Positions 18,501-27,019 are shown, counted from the stretch's first letter. The stretch: DNA of 64,000 nucleotides from Burkholderia lata (GCF_902499335.1 NZ_CABVQK010000005.1:62001-126000); one strand, 5' to 3'. A program made the numbers and translations. The notes: a model not told the origin generated them from the letters alone.

Positions 18501-21415
18501 ACGTCGTCGGGCGTACCCGCGCACAGCACGAGGCCGCCGCCGTCGCCGCCTTCCGGGCCGAGGTCGATCAGCCAGTCGGCCGCGCGGATCACGTCGAGGT
18601 TGTGCTCGATCACGATCAGCGAATGGCCTGCCGCGAGCAGCTTGCCAAATGCCTGCATCAGCTTCGCGATGTCGTCGAAGTGCAGCCCGGTGGTCGGCTC
18701 GTCGAACATGAACAGCTTCGCCCGCGCGATGCGCGCCTCTTCCGTCGCGACCCGACGCCCGTTGGCAGCCGCCGCCGATTCGGCGAGGAAGCCGGCCAGC
18801 TTCAGCCGCTGCGCTTCGCCGCCCGACAGCGTCGGCACCGGCTGGCCAAGCTTCACGTATTCGAGGCCGACGTCGACGATCGGCTGCAGCACGCGCAGCA
18901 CCTCGGCGTCGGTCGCAAAGAACGCGGCCGCTTCGCTGACGGTGAGGTCGAGCACGTCGGCGATGCTCAGCGCACGGCCGTTGCGCTCGATCCGCACTTC
19001 GAGAATCTCGGCGCGGTAACGGCTGCCGTCGCAGTCCGGGCAGCGCAGGTAGACGTCGCTCAGGAACTGCATCTCGATGTGCTCGAAGCCCGAGCCGCCG
19101 CAGGTCGGGCACCGGCCGTCGCCCGAGTTGAAGCTGAACGTGCCGGCGCCGTAGCCGCGTTGCAGCGCGAGCGGCGCCTTCGCGAACAGCTTGCGGATTT
19201 CGTCGAACGCGCCGACGTAGCTCGCCGGGTTCGAACGCGTGGTCTTGCCGATCGGCGACTGGTCGACGAACACGACGTCGCCCACCTGGTCGGCGCCCGT
19301 GAGATTGCGGTACGCGCCCGGCGACTCGGTCGCCTTGCCGTGGTGCCGTGCCATCGCCGGATAGAGCACGTCCTGCAGCAGCGTGGATTTGCCGGACCCC
19401 GACACGCCCGTCACGCAGACGAGACGCTGCAGCGGAATCTCGACCGTCACGTCGCGCAGGTTGTGTTCGCTCGCGCCTTCGAGCACGATGCGCGGCGTGT
19501 TCGCATCGACCACGCGACGCGCCCAGTTCGACGCGTGCGCGACATGCTTGCGGCCGCCGAGATACTCGCCCGTCAGCGTGCGCGCGGAGCGGATATCGCC
19601 CGGCGTGCCGTCGTAGACGATCGTGCCACCGCGCTCACCCGGGCCGGGCCCCATGTCGATCAGCCGGTCGGCCGCAAGCATCACCGACGGATCGTGTTCG
19701 ACCACGACCAGCGTATTGCCCGCGTCGCGCAGCCGCTGCATCGCCTCGACGATCCGCGTGAGATCGCGCGGATGCAGCCCGATGCTCGGTTCGTCGAGCA
19801 CGAACAGGGTTTTCGTGAGCGACGTGCCGAGCGCCGTCGTCAGGTTGATCCGCTGCACCTCGCCGCCCGACAGCGTGCGGCTCTGCCGGTCGAGCGTCAG
19901 GTAGCCGAGCCCCACGTCGCACAGGTATTTCAGGCGCGTGCGCACCTCGGCGAGCAGCAGCTTCAGCGCATCGTCGAGCAGTGCGCTCGGCAGGGTGATT
20001 TCATCGAAGAAGCGGCGGATGCGCTCGATTGGCAGCAGCATCAGGTCGTGCACGGTCAGGCCCGGCAGCGCTTCGAGCTGCGCGCGGCTCCAGTCGACAC
20101 CGCGCGGCATGAAGCGGCCGCCCGGCGCGAGCACGCCGTCGGCGTTTTCCTTCGAGCCGAGGCGCCATTGCAGCGACTCCGTCTTCAGGCGCGCGCCGCC
20201 ACACACGTCGCACGGCGTATAGCTGCGGTATTTCGACAGCAGCACGCGGATATGCATCTTGTACGCTTTCGACTCGAGATAGCCGAAGAAGCGCTTCACG
20301 CCGTACCACTGGCTCTGCCACTTGCCGTTCCAGTCGGGCGAACCGTTGACGACCCAGTCGCGCTCGGCGTCCGACAGCTCGGCCCACGGCGTGTCGCGCG
20401 GGATGCCGGCCTTAGCCGCGTAACGCATCAGGTCGTCCTGACACTCCTTCCACGCGGGCGTCTGCATCGGCTTGATCGCGCCGCCGCGCAGCGTCTTGCG
20501 CGCGTCGGGAATCACGAGGCCGAGGTCGACGCCGATCACGCGGCCAAAGCCGCGGCAGGTTTCGCACGCGCCGTACGCCGAGTTGAACGAGAACATCGCG
20601 GCCTGCGGCTCCGCGTAGCGCAAATCGCTGTCGGGATCATGCAGCCCGGTGGAAAAGCGCCACACCTGCGGCTCCGCGGCCACGGCGACTGCGTTCTCCG
20701 GCTCAGGCGCGAGCACGTACACGTTCACGCGCCCGCCGCCGCGCTTCAGCGACGCCTCGATCGCCTCGACGACGCGCACCTTGTCGGCCTGCTGCACGCG
20801 GAAGCGGTCGGCCACCACATCGAGCACCTTGCGCGGCCCGGTGGGCGACGCGACCTCGCGCTGCGCCTGCACGCGCGTGTAGCCGCTCGCGGACAGCCAC
20901 TGCGCGATTTCTTCGTCGGACACCGTTTCCGGCAATTCGACCGGGAACGTGACGACGACGCGCGGATCGTCCGGCTGCGTGCGCGCGACGAGATCCGAGT
21001 AGATCGTCTCCGGCGTGTCGTGCCGCACCTGCCGCGCGGTCTTGCGGTCGAACAGCTCGGCCGCGCGCGCGTACAGCAGCTTCAGGTGATCGTTCAGCTC
21101 GGTCATCGTGCCGACCGTCGAGCGCGAACTGCGGACCGGGTTGGTCTGGTCGATCGCGATCGCGGGCGGCACGCCGTCGACGCGCTCGACCTGCGGCCGG
21201 TCCATCCGGTCGAGGAACTGGCGTGCGTACGCGCTGAAGGTTTCGACGTAGCGCCGCTGGCCTTCCGCGTACAGCGTGTCGAACACGAGACTCGACTTGC
21301 CGGAGCCCGACGGGCCGGTGACGACCGTCATCTCGCCGGTGCGCAGGTCGAGATCAAGATTCTTGAGGTTGTGCTGACGTGCTCCGCGAATGCGGATCAG
21401 ATTGCTGGATGACAA
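15512..21415 (-). CDS. uvrA: Tandem (double-length) UvrA-type excinuclease ATPase, TTG start
   Basis: At 1967 residues this is about twice a normal UvrA (about 940). Residues 1 to about 1010 and about 1020 to 1967 each look like a complete UvrA. There are four Walker A motifs (K40 in GPSGSGKS, then GVSGSGKST near 670, 1055 and 1605), four LSGGE signatures each followed by DEPxxGLH, and zinc-finger cysteine pairs in every half (CDVCGG, CPTCGG/CPDCDG, CPVCG/CPDCNG, CPACEG/CDVCHG). UvrA dimers scan DNA for lesions and load UvrB; here one chain could form an intramolecular pseudo-dimer. The only codon that fits the conserved NLIRIRGARQHN start is TTG at 21415, with a weak Shine-Dalgarno. A LexA box lies upstream. 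Such tandem UvrA proteins occur as paralogues beside the normal gene, so this is likely an auxiliary copy. Confidence 0.88.
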   Translation of the reverse strand: MSSSNLIRIRGARQHNLKNLDLDLRTGEMTVVTGPSGSGKSSLVFDTLYAEGQRRYVETFSAYARQFLDRMDRPQVERVDGVPPAIAIDQTNPVRSSRSTVGTMTELNDHLKLLYARAAELFDRKTARQVRHDTPETIYSDLVARTQPDDPRVVVTFPVELPETVSDEEIAQWLSASGYTRVQAQREVASPTGPRKVLDVVADRFRVQQADKVRVVEAIEASLKRGGGRVNVYVLAPEPENAVAVAAEPQVWRFSTGLHDPDSDLRYAEPQAAMFSFNSAYGACETCRGFGRVIGVDLGLVIPDARKTLRGGAIKPMQTPAWKECQDDLMRYAAKAGIPRDTPWAELSDAERDWVVNGSPDWNGKWQSQWYGVKRFFGYLESKAYKMHIRVLLSKYRSYTPCDVCGGARLKTESLQWRLGSKENADGVLAPGGRFMPRGVDWSRAQLEALPGLTVHDLMLLPIERIRRFFDEITLPSALLDDALKLLLAEVRTRLKYLCDVGLGYLTLDRQSRTLSGGEVQRINLTTALGTSLTKTLFVLDEPSIGLHPRDLTRIVEAMQRLRDAGNTLVVVEHDPSVMLAADRLIDMGPGPGERGGTIVYDGTPGDIRSARTLTGEYLGGRKHVAHASNWARRVVDANTPRIVLEGASEHNLRDVTVEIPLQRLVCVTGVSGSGKSTLLQDVLYPAMARHHGKATESPGAYRNLTGADQVGDVVFVDQSPIGKTTRSNPASYVGAFDEIRKLFAKAPLALQRGYGAGTFSFNSGDGRCPTCGGSGFEHIEMQFLSDVYLRCPDCDGSRYRAEILEVRIERNGRALSIADVLDLTVSEAAAFFATDAEVLRVLQPIVDVGLEYVKLGQPVPTLSGGEAQRLKLAGFLAESAAAANGRRVATEEARIARAKLFMFDEPTTGLHFDDIAKLMQAFGKLLAAGHSLIVIEHNLDVIRAADWLIDLGPEGGDGGGLVLCAGTPDDVKACAESHTGVALLQYDRAMDAELALADEGKPLQAVLNAARERRAIEGEDVVRIVNAREHNLKALDVDIPHGKFNVITGVSGSGKSTLAFDILFHEGQRRYLESLNAYARSIVQPAGRPEVDAVYGIPPTVAIEQRLSRGGRKSTVATTSEVWHFLRLLYVKLGLQHCIHDGTPVTSQSVESIAAQLLRDHRGEHVGLLAPLVVNRKGVYTDLAKWAKARGSTHLRVDGEFVPVDPWPKLDRFREHTIELPVADIVVSPDNEAELRRVLDETLELGKGVMHLLAPLDGLHHAMQNEHSTARVGTVKVLSVKRACPVCGTSYPELDPRMFSYNSKHGWCTTCVGTGVTLTREQRAAYDDTVLAGDDRGREQTLPSDEQEPEGVGNEPCPDCNGTRLNPSARAVTFDAHPIVEVAQWTVSDTRRWIDGLELTGRDAQIARDIVSEIGSRLAFLEEVGLGYLSLDRAAPSLSGGEAQRIRLAAQLGSNLQGVCYVLDEPTIGLHPRDNQILLDALRKLGDKGNTLVVVEHDEDTIRRADHIIDVGPGAGKRGGTLVAQGAVADLAAQSDSVTGRLLAQPMTHPLQPRRSVSLPGKKGGAAVPEAWLTVHGARLHNLRDVTVGIPLARLVAVTGVSGSGKSTLARDVLMTNLLDAVGRSVLSSPATRRARKAAQQDAPATNRRSSVLARTAPRPSLNVTHAWQGCESLSGWEQIDRVLEVDQTPIGKTPRSCPATYIGVWDTIRKLFADTLEARARGYTASRFSFNTGDGRCPACEGQGVRTIGMSFLPDVKVPCDVCHGQRFNPETLAVTWRGRNIGDVLTMEIDEAVEFFAPISNIAHPLQLMKDVGLGYLTLGQPSPTLSGGEAQRIKLVTELTKVRDDITRRGQKAPHTLYVLDEPTVGLHMADVAKLIRVLHRLVDAGHSVVVIEHDLDVIAEADWIIDLGPEGGVGGGTIVAAASPEALVQVSASHTGQALKPVLARTGTDEGEAEREGEARVG

Positions 21416-21545
21416 TTTGCCTGCCCGTCTGAATGAGTTAGCCAGAGTTCACGGTGCCGGAACGCTGCGGCGGATGCCCACAGGCGCGGCGCACGGGCCG
21501 CAAGGATTGCATGGGTTGCACCTGTGCGGCTCGATTTTGACGGAC

Positions 21546-21567
21546 ACTATACTGTATATTCATACAG
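21546..21567 (-). promoter_or_regulatory. SOS promoter with perfect LexA box
   Basis: CTGTATATTCATACAG (21552-21567) matches the CTGT-N8-ACAG LexA consensus exactly. On the minus strand it is followed directly by TATAGT (21551-21546), a good -10. The box therefore overlaps the -35/-10 spacer, a usual place for LexA repression. Transcription would start near 21539, about 125 bases before the uvrA TTG. Confidence 0.8.
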
Positions 21568-21922
21568 TTTTCCATGACGACCCTGGGGGCGTCATGGGCA
21601 GGCGGCTGGCGAGGGGGCGAGATGCAAGCCGGAAGGAATGGCGTGGTGCCGACCGGAACGGCATGGCGCGATGCGGGCATCACGAAATCACAGATCGACC
21701 GGATTCCGCTATCGGTCGCCGCCGGCCAGTCCGATGCAGGCCGGCACCGAGTCGGGCAAATTCAACCGGGGCCTATCGCCCATTACGATGCCGGCGTCGC
21801 CGGTCATTTTCGCTGACGTCAGCTGACCGATCAGGTCTCGACCGACACAAGAATCAGCGGCATCGGCCACGATACGCCGCGCCATCCCCAAACATGCCCG
21901 GCGCGCCGCCGACGAACGCCGG
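21568..21922. other. Region between LexA box and DUF1289 gene, no gene recognised
   Basis: A plus-strand frame (21574-21816, 80 codons) starts 7 bases after the LexA box, but it has no ribosome binding site, a composition typical of chance frames, and no recognisable domain. I do not call it. The rest shows nothing. Confidence 0.4.
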
Positions 21923-22108
21923 TCAGCCGACGGGCTCGCGAGTCAGCTTTGCCTCCCGCCGGGCCCGGTCGTTCACGATCTGGTGACGCCGATGATCCGT
22001 CATCTTCTTCCACCCACGGGCCTCGTCCCGCGTGCGCAGGCACGCCACGCAGTAGCCGGTCCTGCCATCGAACGCGCACACTTCGACGCAAGGCGATTTG
22101 ACCGCCAT
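21923..22108 (-). CDS. DUF1289 small cysteine-motif protein
   Basis: The 61-residue protein begins MAVKSPCVEVCAFDGRTGYC and continues CVACLRT, giving the four-cysteine pattern C-x3-C-x8-C-x2-C typical of DUF1289, which probably binds a metal or Fe-S cluster. A basic, helical C-terminal half follows. The ATG lies 2 bases after the DmeF stop, so it is very likely translated with the metal efflux operon. The function of the family is not established; linkage here to cobalt/nickel efflux may be incidental. Confidence 0.8.
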   Translation of the reverse strand: MAVKSPCVEVCAFDGRTGYCVACLRTRDEARGWKKMTDHRRHQIVNDRARREAKLTREPVG

Positions 22109-22110
22109 CG

Positions 22111-23400
22111 TCAGTGCCCCCTCGCGGCGGGCACGACCTCGACGGTCACGTGCGAGAGATCCTTGAAGCGCTGCAGCAGGCCGTGATAGAAGCGTGAATC
22201 CCGTGCCGTGTCGTCGGTCGAGACGGAGACGACCGCACTCATGTGCCCCGGCCCGAGGCGCCAGACGTGCAGATCGTTGATCCTGTCGCCGCTGCCTTCG
22301 ATCGCGGTGCGCACGTTGTCCGCCAGCCGGCGATCCGGATTCATGTCGAGCAGAATACCGCCCGTGTCGCGCATCAGGCCGTACGACCAGTTCGCAATCA
22401 CCAGCGCGCCGATAATGCCTGCGACCGGATCCATCCAGACCCACCCGAACGCACGCGCGAGCAGCAGGCCGATGATCGTCAGGACGGAAACTGCCGCATC
22501 GGCAATCACGTGAATGTAGGCGGAGCGGATATTGTGATCGCGTGTTGCCGAGGCGGACGCTCCGTGATCATGTTCTTCGAACCCGAGTTCATGCTCGTGG
22601 TCGTTCAACCGAACGATGGCCTTGAATTCGTGAGGTTCAGGGATCTCGTCGACCGACTCCAGATAACCGCCCCGGTTTTCCATCGCGAACGCTTGCCGGG
22701 TACCGTCGGGACGGATCGTCGTCACCGACACGGCCTTCGCATCGACGAGCTTCGTATCGCTCGTGGCAGGCGCCACGCGGAACACGGGCGGGACGCCATC
22801 CTCGAACACCGACACGAGGAATACGCCCTGCTGATCGAAGATCTTGTGCACTTCCTCTTCGTGCGCATGATCGTCGTGGCCGCCATGAGCATGCCCGTGA
22901 TGATGGCCGTGACCATGCCCGTGGCTATGGCCATGGTGATCGCCGCTCAGCAGCCAGACGCTCGCGATGTTGACGAGCAAGCCCGCAACCGCAATCGGAA
23001 TCGCCTCGCCGAAATGAATCGGCACCGGGGCGAGCAAGCGCGCGACCGCCTCATACCCGATCAGCAACGCAATCATCGCGAGCACGATTGCACTCGTGAA
23101 GCCGGCCAGGTCGCCGAGCTTGCCCGTGCCGAATACGAAGCGCGGGTCGCTCGCATGCTTGCGCGCATAGGTGTATGCCAGCGCGGCAATCAGCATTGCG
23201 CCCGCGTGCGTCGACATGTGCAGCCCGTCCGCGATGAGCGCCAGCGAGCCGAAGATCGAACCACCGACAATCTCGGCCACCATCATCGCCGCGCACAGAC
23301 CGATCACCATCCAGGTCCTGCGCTCGTTCTCCTCGTGCGCGGCACCCAGAAAAATGTGATCGTGCCCCGCACCGAAAGCGGCATCCTTGAATTCACTCAT
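22111..23400 (-). CDS. dmeF: CDF-family Co(II)/Ni(II) efflux transporter DmeF
   Basis: The 429-residue cation diffusion facilitator has six membrane spans. TM2 contains ADGLHMSTH (57-65), where the final Asp of the zinc-type HMxxD motif is His; this is characteristic of the DmeF branch. The TM5 motif is SAYIHVIADAAVS. A long His/Asp/Glu-rich cytosolic loop (about 154-185) should bind or buffer metal, and a second loop carries HEHELGFEEHDH. The C-terminal domain (about 340-429) is the usual ferredoxin-like dimeriser. It exports Co/Ni (perhaps Zn/Cd) by proton antiport. The CsoR/RcnR-type regulator gene lies just upstream on the same strand, 12 bases away, which also supports the DmeRF assignment. 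Confidence 0.87.
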   Translation of the reverse strand: MSEFKDAAFGAGHDHIFLGAAHEENERRTWMVIGLCAAMMVAEIVGGSIFGSLALIADGLHMSTHAGAMLIAALAYTYARKHASDPRFVFGTGKLGDLAGFTSAIVLAMIALLIGYEAVARLLAPVPIHFGEAIPIAVAGLLVNIASVWLLSGDHHGHSHGHGHGHHHGHAHGGHDDHAHEEEVHKIFDQQGVFLVSVFEDGVPPVFRVAPATSDTKLVDAKAVSVTTIRPDGTRQAFAMENRGGYLESVDEIPEPHEFKAIVRLNDHEHELGFEEHDHGASASATRDHNIRSAYIHVIADAAVSVLTIIGLLLARAFGWVWMDPVAGIIGALVIANWSYGLMRDTGGILLDMNPDRRLADNVRTAIEGSGDRINDLHVWRLGPGHMSAVVSVSTDDTARDSRFYHGLLQRFKDLSHVTVEVVPAARGH

Positions 23401-23412
23401 CTCTGCACCTGA

Positions 23413-23685
23413 TTACTTGAAATAGCTGTGAACGACTTCGATCAGCTGTTCGGTCGCACTGCCTTCGTCTTCGTGCCCTTCGGCATCGACGAAATGGCTG
23501 CGAATGTGATCCTCGAGCACGACCGCGAGCAGTCCGTTCATCGCGCCGCGGCTGCTCGTGATGCGCTGCAGGATTTCGTTGCAGCCGCGCTCTTCTTCCA
23601 GCGCGCGTTCGATGGCTTCGACCTGCCCCTTGATGCGGCGAACGCGATTCAGCAGCTTCTGCTTTTCCTTGACGGTGTGACTCAT
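23413..23685 (-). CDS. dmeR: RcnR/DmeR-type metal-sensing repressor (CsoR family)
   Basis: The 90-residue all-helical repressor has the exact RcnR-like ligand set: His3 (MSHTVKEKQ), Cys35 (ERGCNEIL), His60 and His64 (DHIRSHF). Copper-type CsoR would show C-H-C instead, so Ni/Co sensing is favoured. The ATG at 23685 follows AAGGAG, whereas upstream extensions would push His3 away from the N-terminus. Apo-protein binds the promoter DNA and releases it on metal binding. Two matching G-tract operators lie just upstream. It is cotranscribed with dmeF. Confidence 0.88.
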   Translation of the reverse strand: MSHTVKEKQKLLNRVRRIKGQVEAIERALEEERGCNEILQRITSSRGAMNGLLAVVLEDHIRSHFVDAEGHEDEGSATEQLIEVVHSYFK

Positions 23686-23697
23686 GATGGCTCCTTC

Positions 23698-23753
23698 ATA
23701 TAGCGGGGGGGAGTATATTTCAATTCCCGATTCCATATAGGGAGGAGGGGTAT
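23698..23753. promoter_or_regulatory. Two RcnR/DmeR-type operators
   Basis: Site 1 (23698-23718) is a run of seven G flanked by AT-rich inverted ends, core ATAGCGGGGGGGAGTAT. Site 2 (23735-23753) is ATATAGGGAGGAGGGGTAT. RcnR-family operators have this G-tract-in-inverted-AT design (TACT-G6-N-AGTA in Escherichia coli). They overlap the region just before the dmeR start and the likely promoter. Confidence 0.65.
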
Positions 23754-24069
23754 CCGTAGGGATATCGCAAGGATGGTGCCGAGAGACCGGATCGGCAGCC
23801 GACGAACACCGTTGCAGCAGAGACCGCGTAGCGCAAGCCGCGCGTGCACGATCTGCCGGCGACGTTCCTGCGTTGCACGAACGACCCGTGCAAGGGACGC
23901 TGGCCGACCCCAGGAATAAACGCGTCGCCGTGCACGTTTACAGCACGTACCGCCCCAAGCAAGCGTTCATGCCGTCGCACTGGCAGGGGTATCTGCGTGC
24001 GCGGCGTATCGAATGCGGAAGTCACCGGACGCTTGGCAGGTGCGGTGTTTCGTTGCAAAGGGAGCTGTC

Positions 24070-24486
24070 ATGGACGCCATTTACCGCATCGCCATCCTCG
24101 CCGGCGTGACTGCGCTCGGCATGACCTCGCCTGCGAGCCGGGCAGAGCAAACCGTCAACGCGACGTTGCTGTCGAACTCGATCCAGCTCGAGCCACACAA
24201 CGTGAAAGCGGGCCGCGTCACGCTTGATGTCAAGAACGCCGCGGACAACAACATGGAGCACGAACTCGTCCTGCTCAGGACCGATCTCGCGGATGACGCA
24301 CTACCTGTCCGCAAGGGCCTGGTGCTGGAGCACAAGTTGAAAAAGATCGGCGAAGTCGAAGACATCGCACCGGGCAAGAGCAAACGCGCGTCATTCAAGC
24401 TCATGCCCGGACGCTACGCGCTGATCTGCAACAAGCCGGGACACTATGCTGCCGGTATGCATACCGTGCTTGTCGTGACGCCGTGA
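24070..24486 (+). CDS. Periplasmic cupredoxin-like copper protein
   Basis: The 138-residue protein has a cleavable signal (about 1-25, ending SRAEQ). The mature part is a small beta-sandwich with the type-1 copper signature near its C-terminus: C-x4-H-x4-M in CNKPGHYAAGMH, preceded by an upstream His in NMEHELVLL. This is the plastocyanin/azurin ligand arrangement, implying a periplasmic electron carrier or copper-binding protein. GGGAG precedes the ATG at 24070. It is divergent from dmeR across about 380 bases and is followed by a strong hairpin, so it is probably monocistronic. The region 23754-24069 shows no other gene. A role in metal handling is inferred from neighbours only. Confidence 0.8.
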   Translation: MDAIYRIAILAGVTALGMTSPASRAEQTVNATLLSNSIQLEPHNVKAGRVTLDVKNAADNNMEHELVLLRTDLADDALPVRKGLVLEHKLKKIGEVEDIAPGKSKRASFKLMPGRYALICNKPGHYAAGMHTVLVVTP

Positions 24487-24495
24487 ATCGCCTGG

Positions 24496-24534
24496 CCGAT
24501 CGCACGGCGCCGGATACCGACGCCGTACGATCGG
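24496..24534. terminator. Long hairpin after the cupredoxin gene
   Basis: CCGATCG, one mismatch, then ACGGCG pair with CGCCGT, one mismatch, CGATCGG around an 11-base loop. It lies 10 bases beyond the cupredoxin stop. There is no T-run, so it may be a transcript-stabilising or factor-dependent end. The following 24535-24848 holds no gene and ends in the AT-richer chrB promoter. Confidence 0.5.
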
Positions 24535-24848
24535 AATAGCAGACTTCGCCACGTCGCGCGGCGTGTGCGTCGTCAACCTCGACGCCTCTTCAGTTCGTCC
24601 GTCGTGCGGCACCTCTGCTGCGTCACGCCGACGGATGACCCTATCCCGATTCCCCCTTCCCGACGTTTCGCTTGCGCGACGGATCCGTCCTGAAAGACGA
24701 CCCGCGGCATGCCGGTTCGCTGCGGCGTGGGGCGCGCCCCGCCAACCATTCGAATCCCCCCGAGGGCTGTTACGCGTCGCCTGGGGATGACGGGTGCAGC
24801 ACCACCGCATGCATCACCCGAAAAGTTAACTTGTAGATGTTGTAACGC

Positions 24849-25844
24849 ATGAGTAGTATCCGCTACATGGACACTATCTCGACTTGGTCACTCCTCGTTC
24901 TGACCCTTCCAACCGAAAACGCGACGGCCCGCATGCGGTTCTGGCGCGCGCTCAAATCAAAGGGTTGCGCGGTGCTCCGCGACGGCATCTACCTGCTGCC
25001 GTACACCGACGAGCATGAGCAGACCCTGCGCGAGCTCGCGGACGCGATCGCCGAGAGCGGCGGCACGGCCTACCTGCTGCGCGCGCCCAGTCTCGACGCG
25101 TCACAGGAACAGGAATTCCGCGCGCTGTTCGACCGCGACGACGACTACGCGACTTTCACGCGAGCGCTCACCGACGCGCGCAAGACACTGGCCCGGCAGT
25201 CCCCCACGGAGCTCACGCGCCTGCTGCGTCGCTTGCGCAAGGATTTCGACGCCATCCGGGCGATCGACTATTTCCCGCGCGATTCGGCAACCCGCGCCGA
25301 AGTCGCGCTGCAGGATTTCGTCGCGCTGGTCGACACCGTGCTGTCGCCGGGCGAGCCGCACGCCGCGGACCGCCCTGTCCGTCCGCTGGCGATCGACGAA
25401 TATCAAGGTCGAACCTGGGCGACACGGCAACGCATGTGGGTCGATCGCGTCGCCAGCGCGTGGCTGATCCGCCGCTTCATCGACGCGCATGCCCGCTTCA
25501 TCTGGCTTGCGTCGCCGGCGGATTGTCCGGCTGACGCGCTCGGCTTCGATTTCGACGGTGCGACGTTCACGCACGCGGGCGAACGCGTGACGTTCGAGGT
25601 ATTGCTCGCCAGCTTCGGGCTCGACACGGACGCGGCGCTGATGCGGCTCGGCGAGATCGTGCACGCACTCGACGTGGGCGGCCCTGCCGCGCCTGAAGCA
25701 GTCGGCTTCGAGGCCGTGATGGCCGGCACGCGCCAGCGGGCCGAGAACGACGATCAGTTGCTCGAGCAGATGGGCGCCGTACTCGACTCCCTGTACGTGC
25801 ACTTCACGTCGAACGGCAAGAACGAAACCGCGGCCAGATCATGA
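24849..25844 (+). CDS. chrB: Chromate resistance regulator/accessory protein ChrB
   Basis: The 331-residue protein matches ChrB throughout. The N-terminal part reads SLLVLTLPTENATARMRFWRALKSKG followed by LRDGIYLLP, and the C-terminal half contains DRVASAWLIRRFID and FDFDGATFTH. ChrB senses chromate and is needed for full induction and resistance in betaproteobacterial chr operons. The stop overlaps the chrA start (ATGA), giving translational coupling. An alternative start at 24867 (MDTISTWSLLVL) would match some homologues better; neither has a strong ribosome binding site. It is distant from MBL or catabolic genes and belongs with the metal block. Confidence 0.88.
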   Translation: MSSIRYMDTISTWSLLVLTLPTENATARMRFWRALKSKGCAVLRDGIYLLPYTDEHEQTLRELADAIAESGGTAYLLRAPSLDASQEQEFRALFDRDDDYATFTRALTDARKTLARQSPTELTRLLRRLRKDFDAIRAIDYFPRDSATRAEVALQDFVALVDTVLSPGEPHAADRPVRPLAIDEYQGRTWATRQRMWVDRVASAWLIRRFIDAHARFIWLASPADCPADALGFDFDGATFTHAGERVTFEVLLASFGLDTDAALMRLGEIVHALDVGGPAAPEAVGFEAVMAGTRQRAENDDQLLEQMGAVLDSLYVHFTSNGKNETAARS

Positions 25845-27019
25845 CCACCGCCATCGCCACGACCGAACCGACCTATTCGCTTGGCGAGCTGGTCGCCTAC
25901 ATGCTGCGTCTCGGCACGTTCGGTTTCGGCGGACCGGTGGCGTTGGCAGGCTACATGCGTCGCGACCTGGTCGAGCGTCGCGGCTGGATCACGGAAGCCG
26001 ACTACAAGGAAGGGCTCACGCTGGCCCAGCTTGCCCCGGGGCCGATGGCAGCCCAGCTCGCGATCTATCTCGGCTTCGTCCACTACCGCATCCTGGGCGC
26101 GACGCTGGTGGGCTTCGCATTCGTGCTGCCGTCGTTCCTGATGGTGCTCGCACTCGGGTTCGCGTACGCGCATTTCGGCGGGCTGTCCTGGATGCAGGCC
26201 GTCTTCTACGGCGTCGGCGCCGCGGTAGTCGGCATCATCGCGATGAGCGCGTACAAGCTCACGACGAAAACCGTCGGTCACGACCGGCTCTTGTGGGCAA
26301 TCTTCCTGACGCTGGCCGCCGTGACCTTCATCACGGAATCGGAAATCGCGTGGCTGTTCATCGTCGCCGGGCTGATCGGCTGGCTGTGGCGTGCGCCACC
26401 CAAGTGGCTGCACAAAGGCGGGCTGAATGCAGTCGCTGCCGCCCATCTGCCGGCAGCCAGCGGGCTGCTGAGCGGCATCGATTTGCCGCAGCTCGTTCAG
26501 ATCGGCACGTTCTTCATGAAGGCAGGCGCGTTCGTGTTCGGCTCCGGGCTCGCGATCGTGCCATTCCTCTACGGCGGCGTCGTCACCGAACATCACTGGC
26601 TGAACGACAAGCAATTCGTCGACGCGGTCGCGGTCGCGATGATCACGCCGGGTCCCGTCGTGATCACCGTTGGCTTCATCGGGTATCTCGTGGCGGGCTT
26701 TCCCGGTGCGTGCGTCGCGGCGCTCGGCACGTTCCTGCCTTGCTATCTGTTCACGGTCATTCCGGCGCCTTACGTGAAGAAATACGGACATCGGCCGGGC
26801 GTCAAGGCGTTCGTGGACGGAATCACGGCCGCAGCGGTCGGTGCGATCACGGGCTCCGTCCTCGTCATCGCGAAGCGGTCGATCGTCGACATCCCGACTG
26901 CACTGCTCGCCGTCGCAACCGTACTGCTGCTGTGGCGTTTCAGGAAGTTGCAGGAACCGGTGATCGTGATCGCGGCCGCCGTCATCGGACTCGTGGCTTT
27001 CCCGCTGCTCCATCATTGA
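25841..27019 (+). CDS. chrA: Chromate transporter ChrA
   Basis: The 392-residue long-chain CHR protein has two homologous halves of about six spans each. The N-half motif is TFGFGGPVALAGYMRRDLVERRGW and LAQLAPGPMAAQLAIYLG; the second half has the matching AGAFVFGSGLAIVPFLYGGVV and AMITPGPVVITVGFIGYLVAG. ChrA exports chromate from the cytoplasm. It starts within the chrB stop codon. The following 268 bases (27020-27287) before the convergent HxlR gene show no gene. With DmeRF and the cupredoxin this gives a contiguous metal-defence block. Confidence 0.92.
   Translation: MTTAIATTEPTYSLGELVAYMLRLGTFGFGGPVALAGYMRRDLVERRGWITEADYKEGLTLAQLAPGPMAAQLAIYLGFVHYRILGATLVGFAFVLPSFLMVLALGFAYAHFGGLSWMQAVFYGVGAAVVGIIAMSAYKLTTKTVGHDRLLWAIFLTLAAVTFITESEIAWLFIVAGLIGWLWRAPPKWLHKGGLNAVAAAHLPAASGLLSGIDLPQLVQIGTFFMKAGAFVFGSGLAIVPFLYGGVVTEHHWLNDKQFVDAVAVAMITPGPVVITVGFIGYLVAGFPGACVAALGTFLPCYLFTVIPAPYVKKYGHRPGVKAFVDGITAAAVGAITGSVLVIAKRSIVDIPTALLAVATVLLLWRFRKLQEPVIVIAAAVIGLVAFPLLHH

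Noticed and set aside
15122..21412. 2096-codon plus-strand frame opposite uvrA
   Set aside because: It is an Arg/His/Ala-rich shadow of a high-GC gene; the minus strand carries all UvrA motifs.
21574..21816. 80-codon frame beginning 7 bases after the LexA box
   Set aside because: There is no Shine-Dalgarno and no recognisable protein, and the SOS promoter reads the other way into uvrA.
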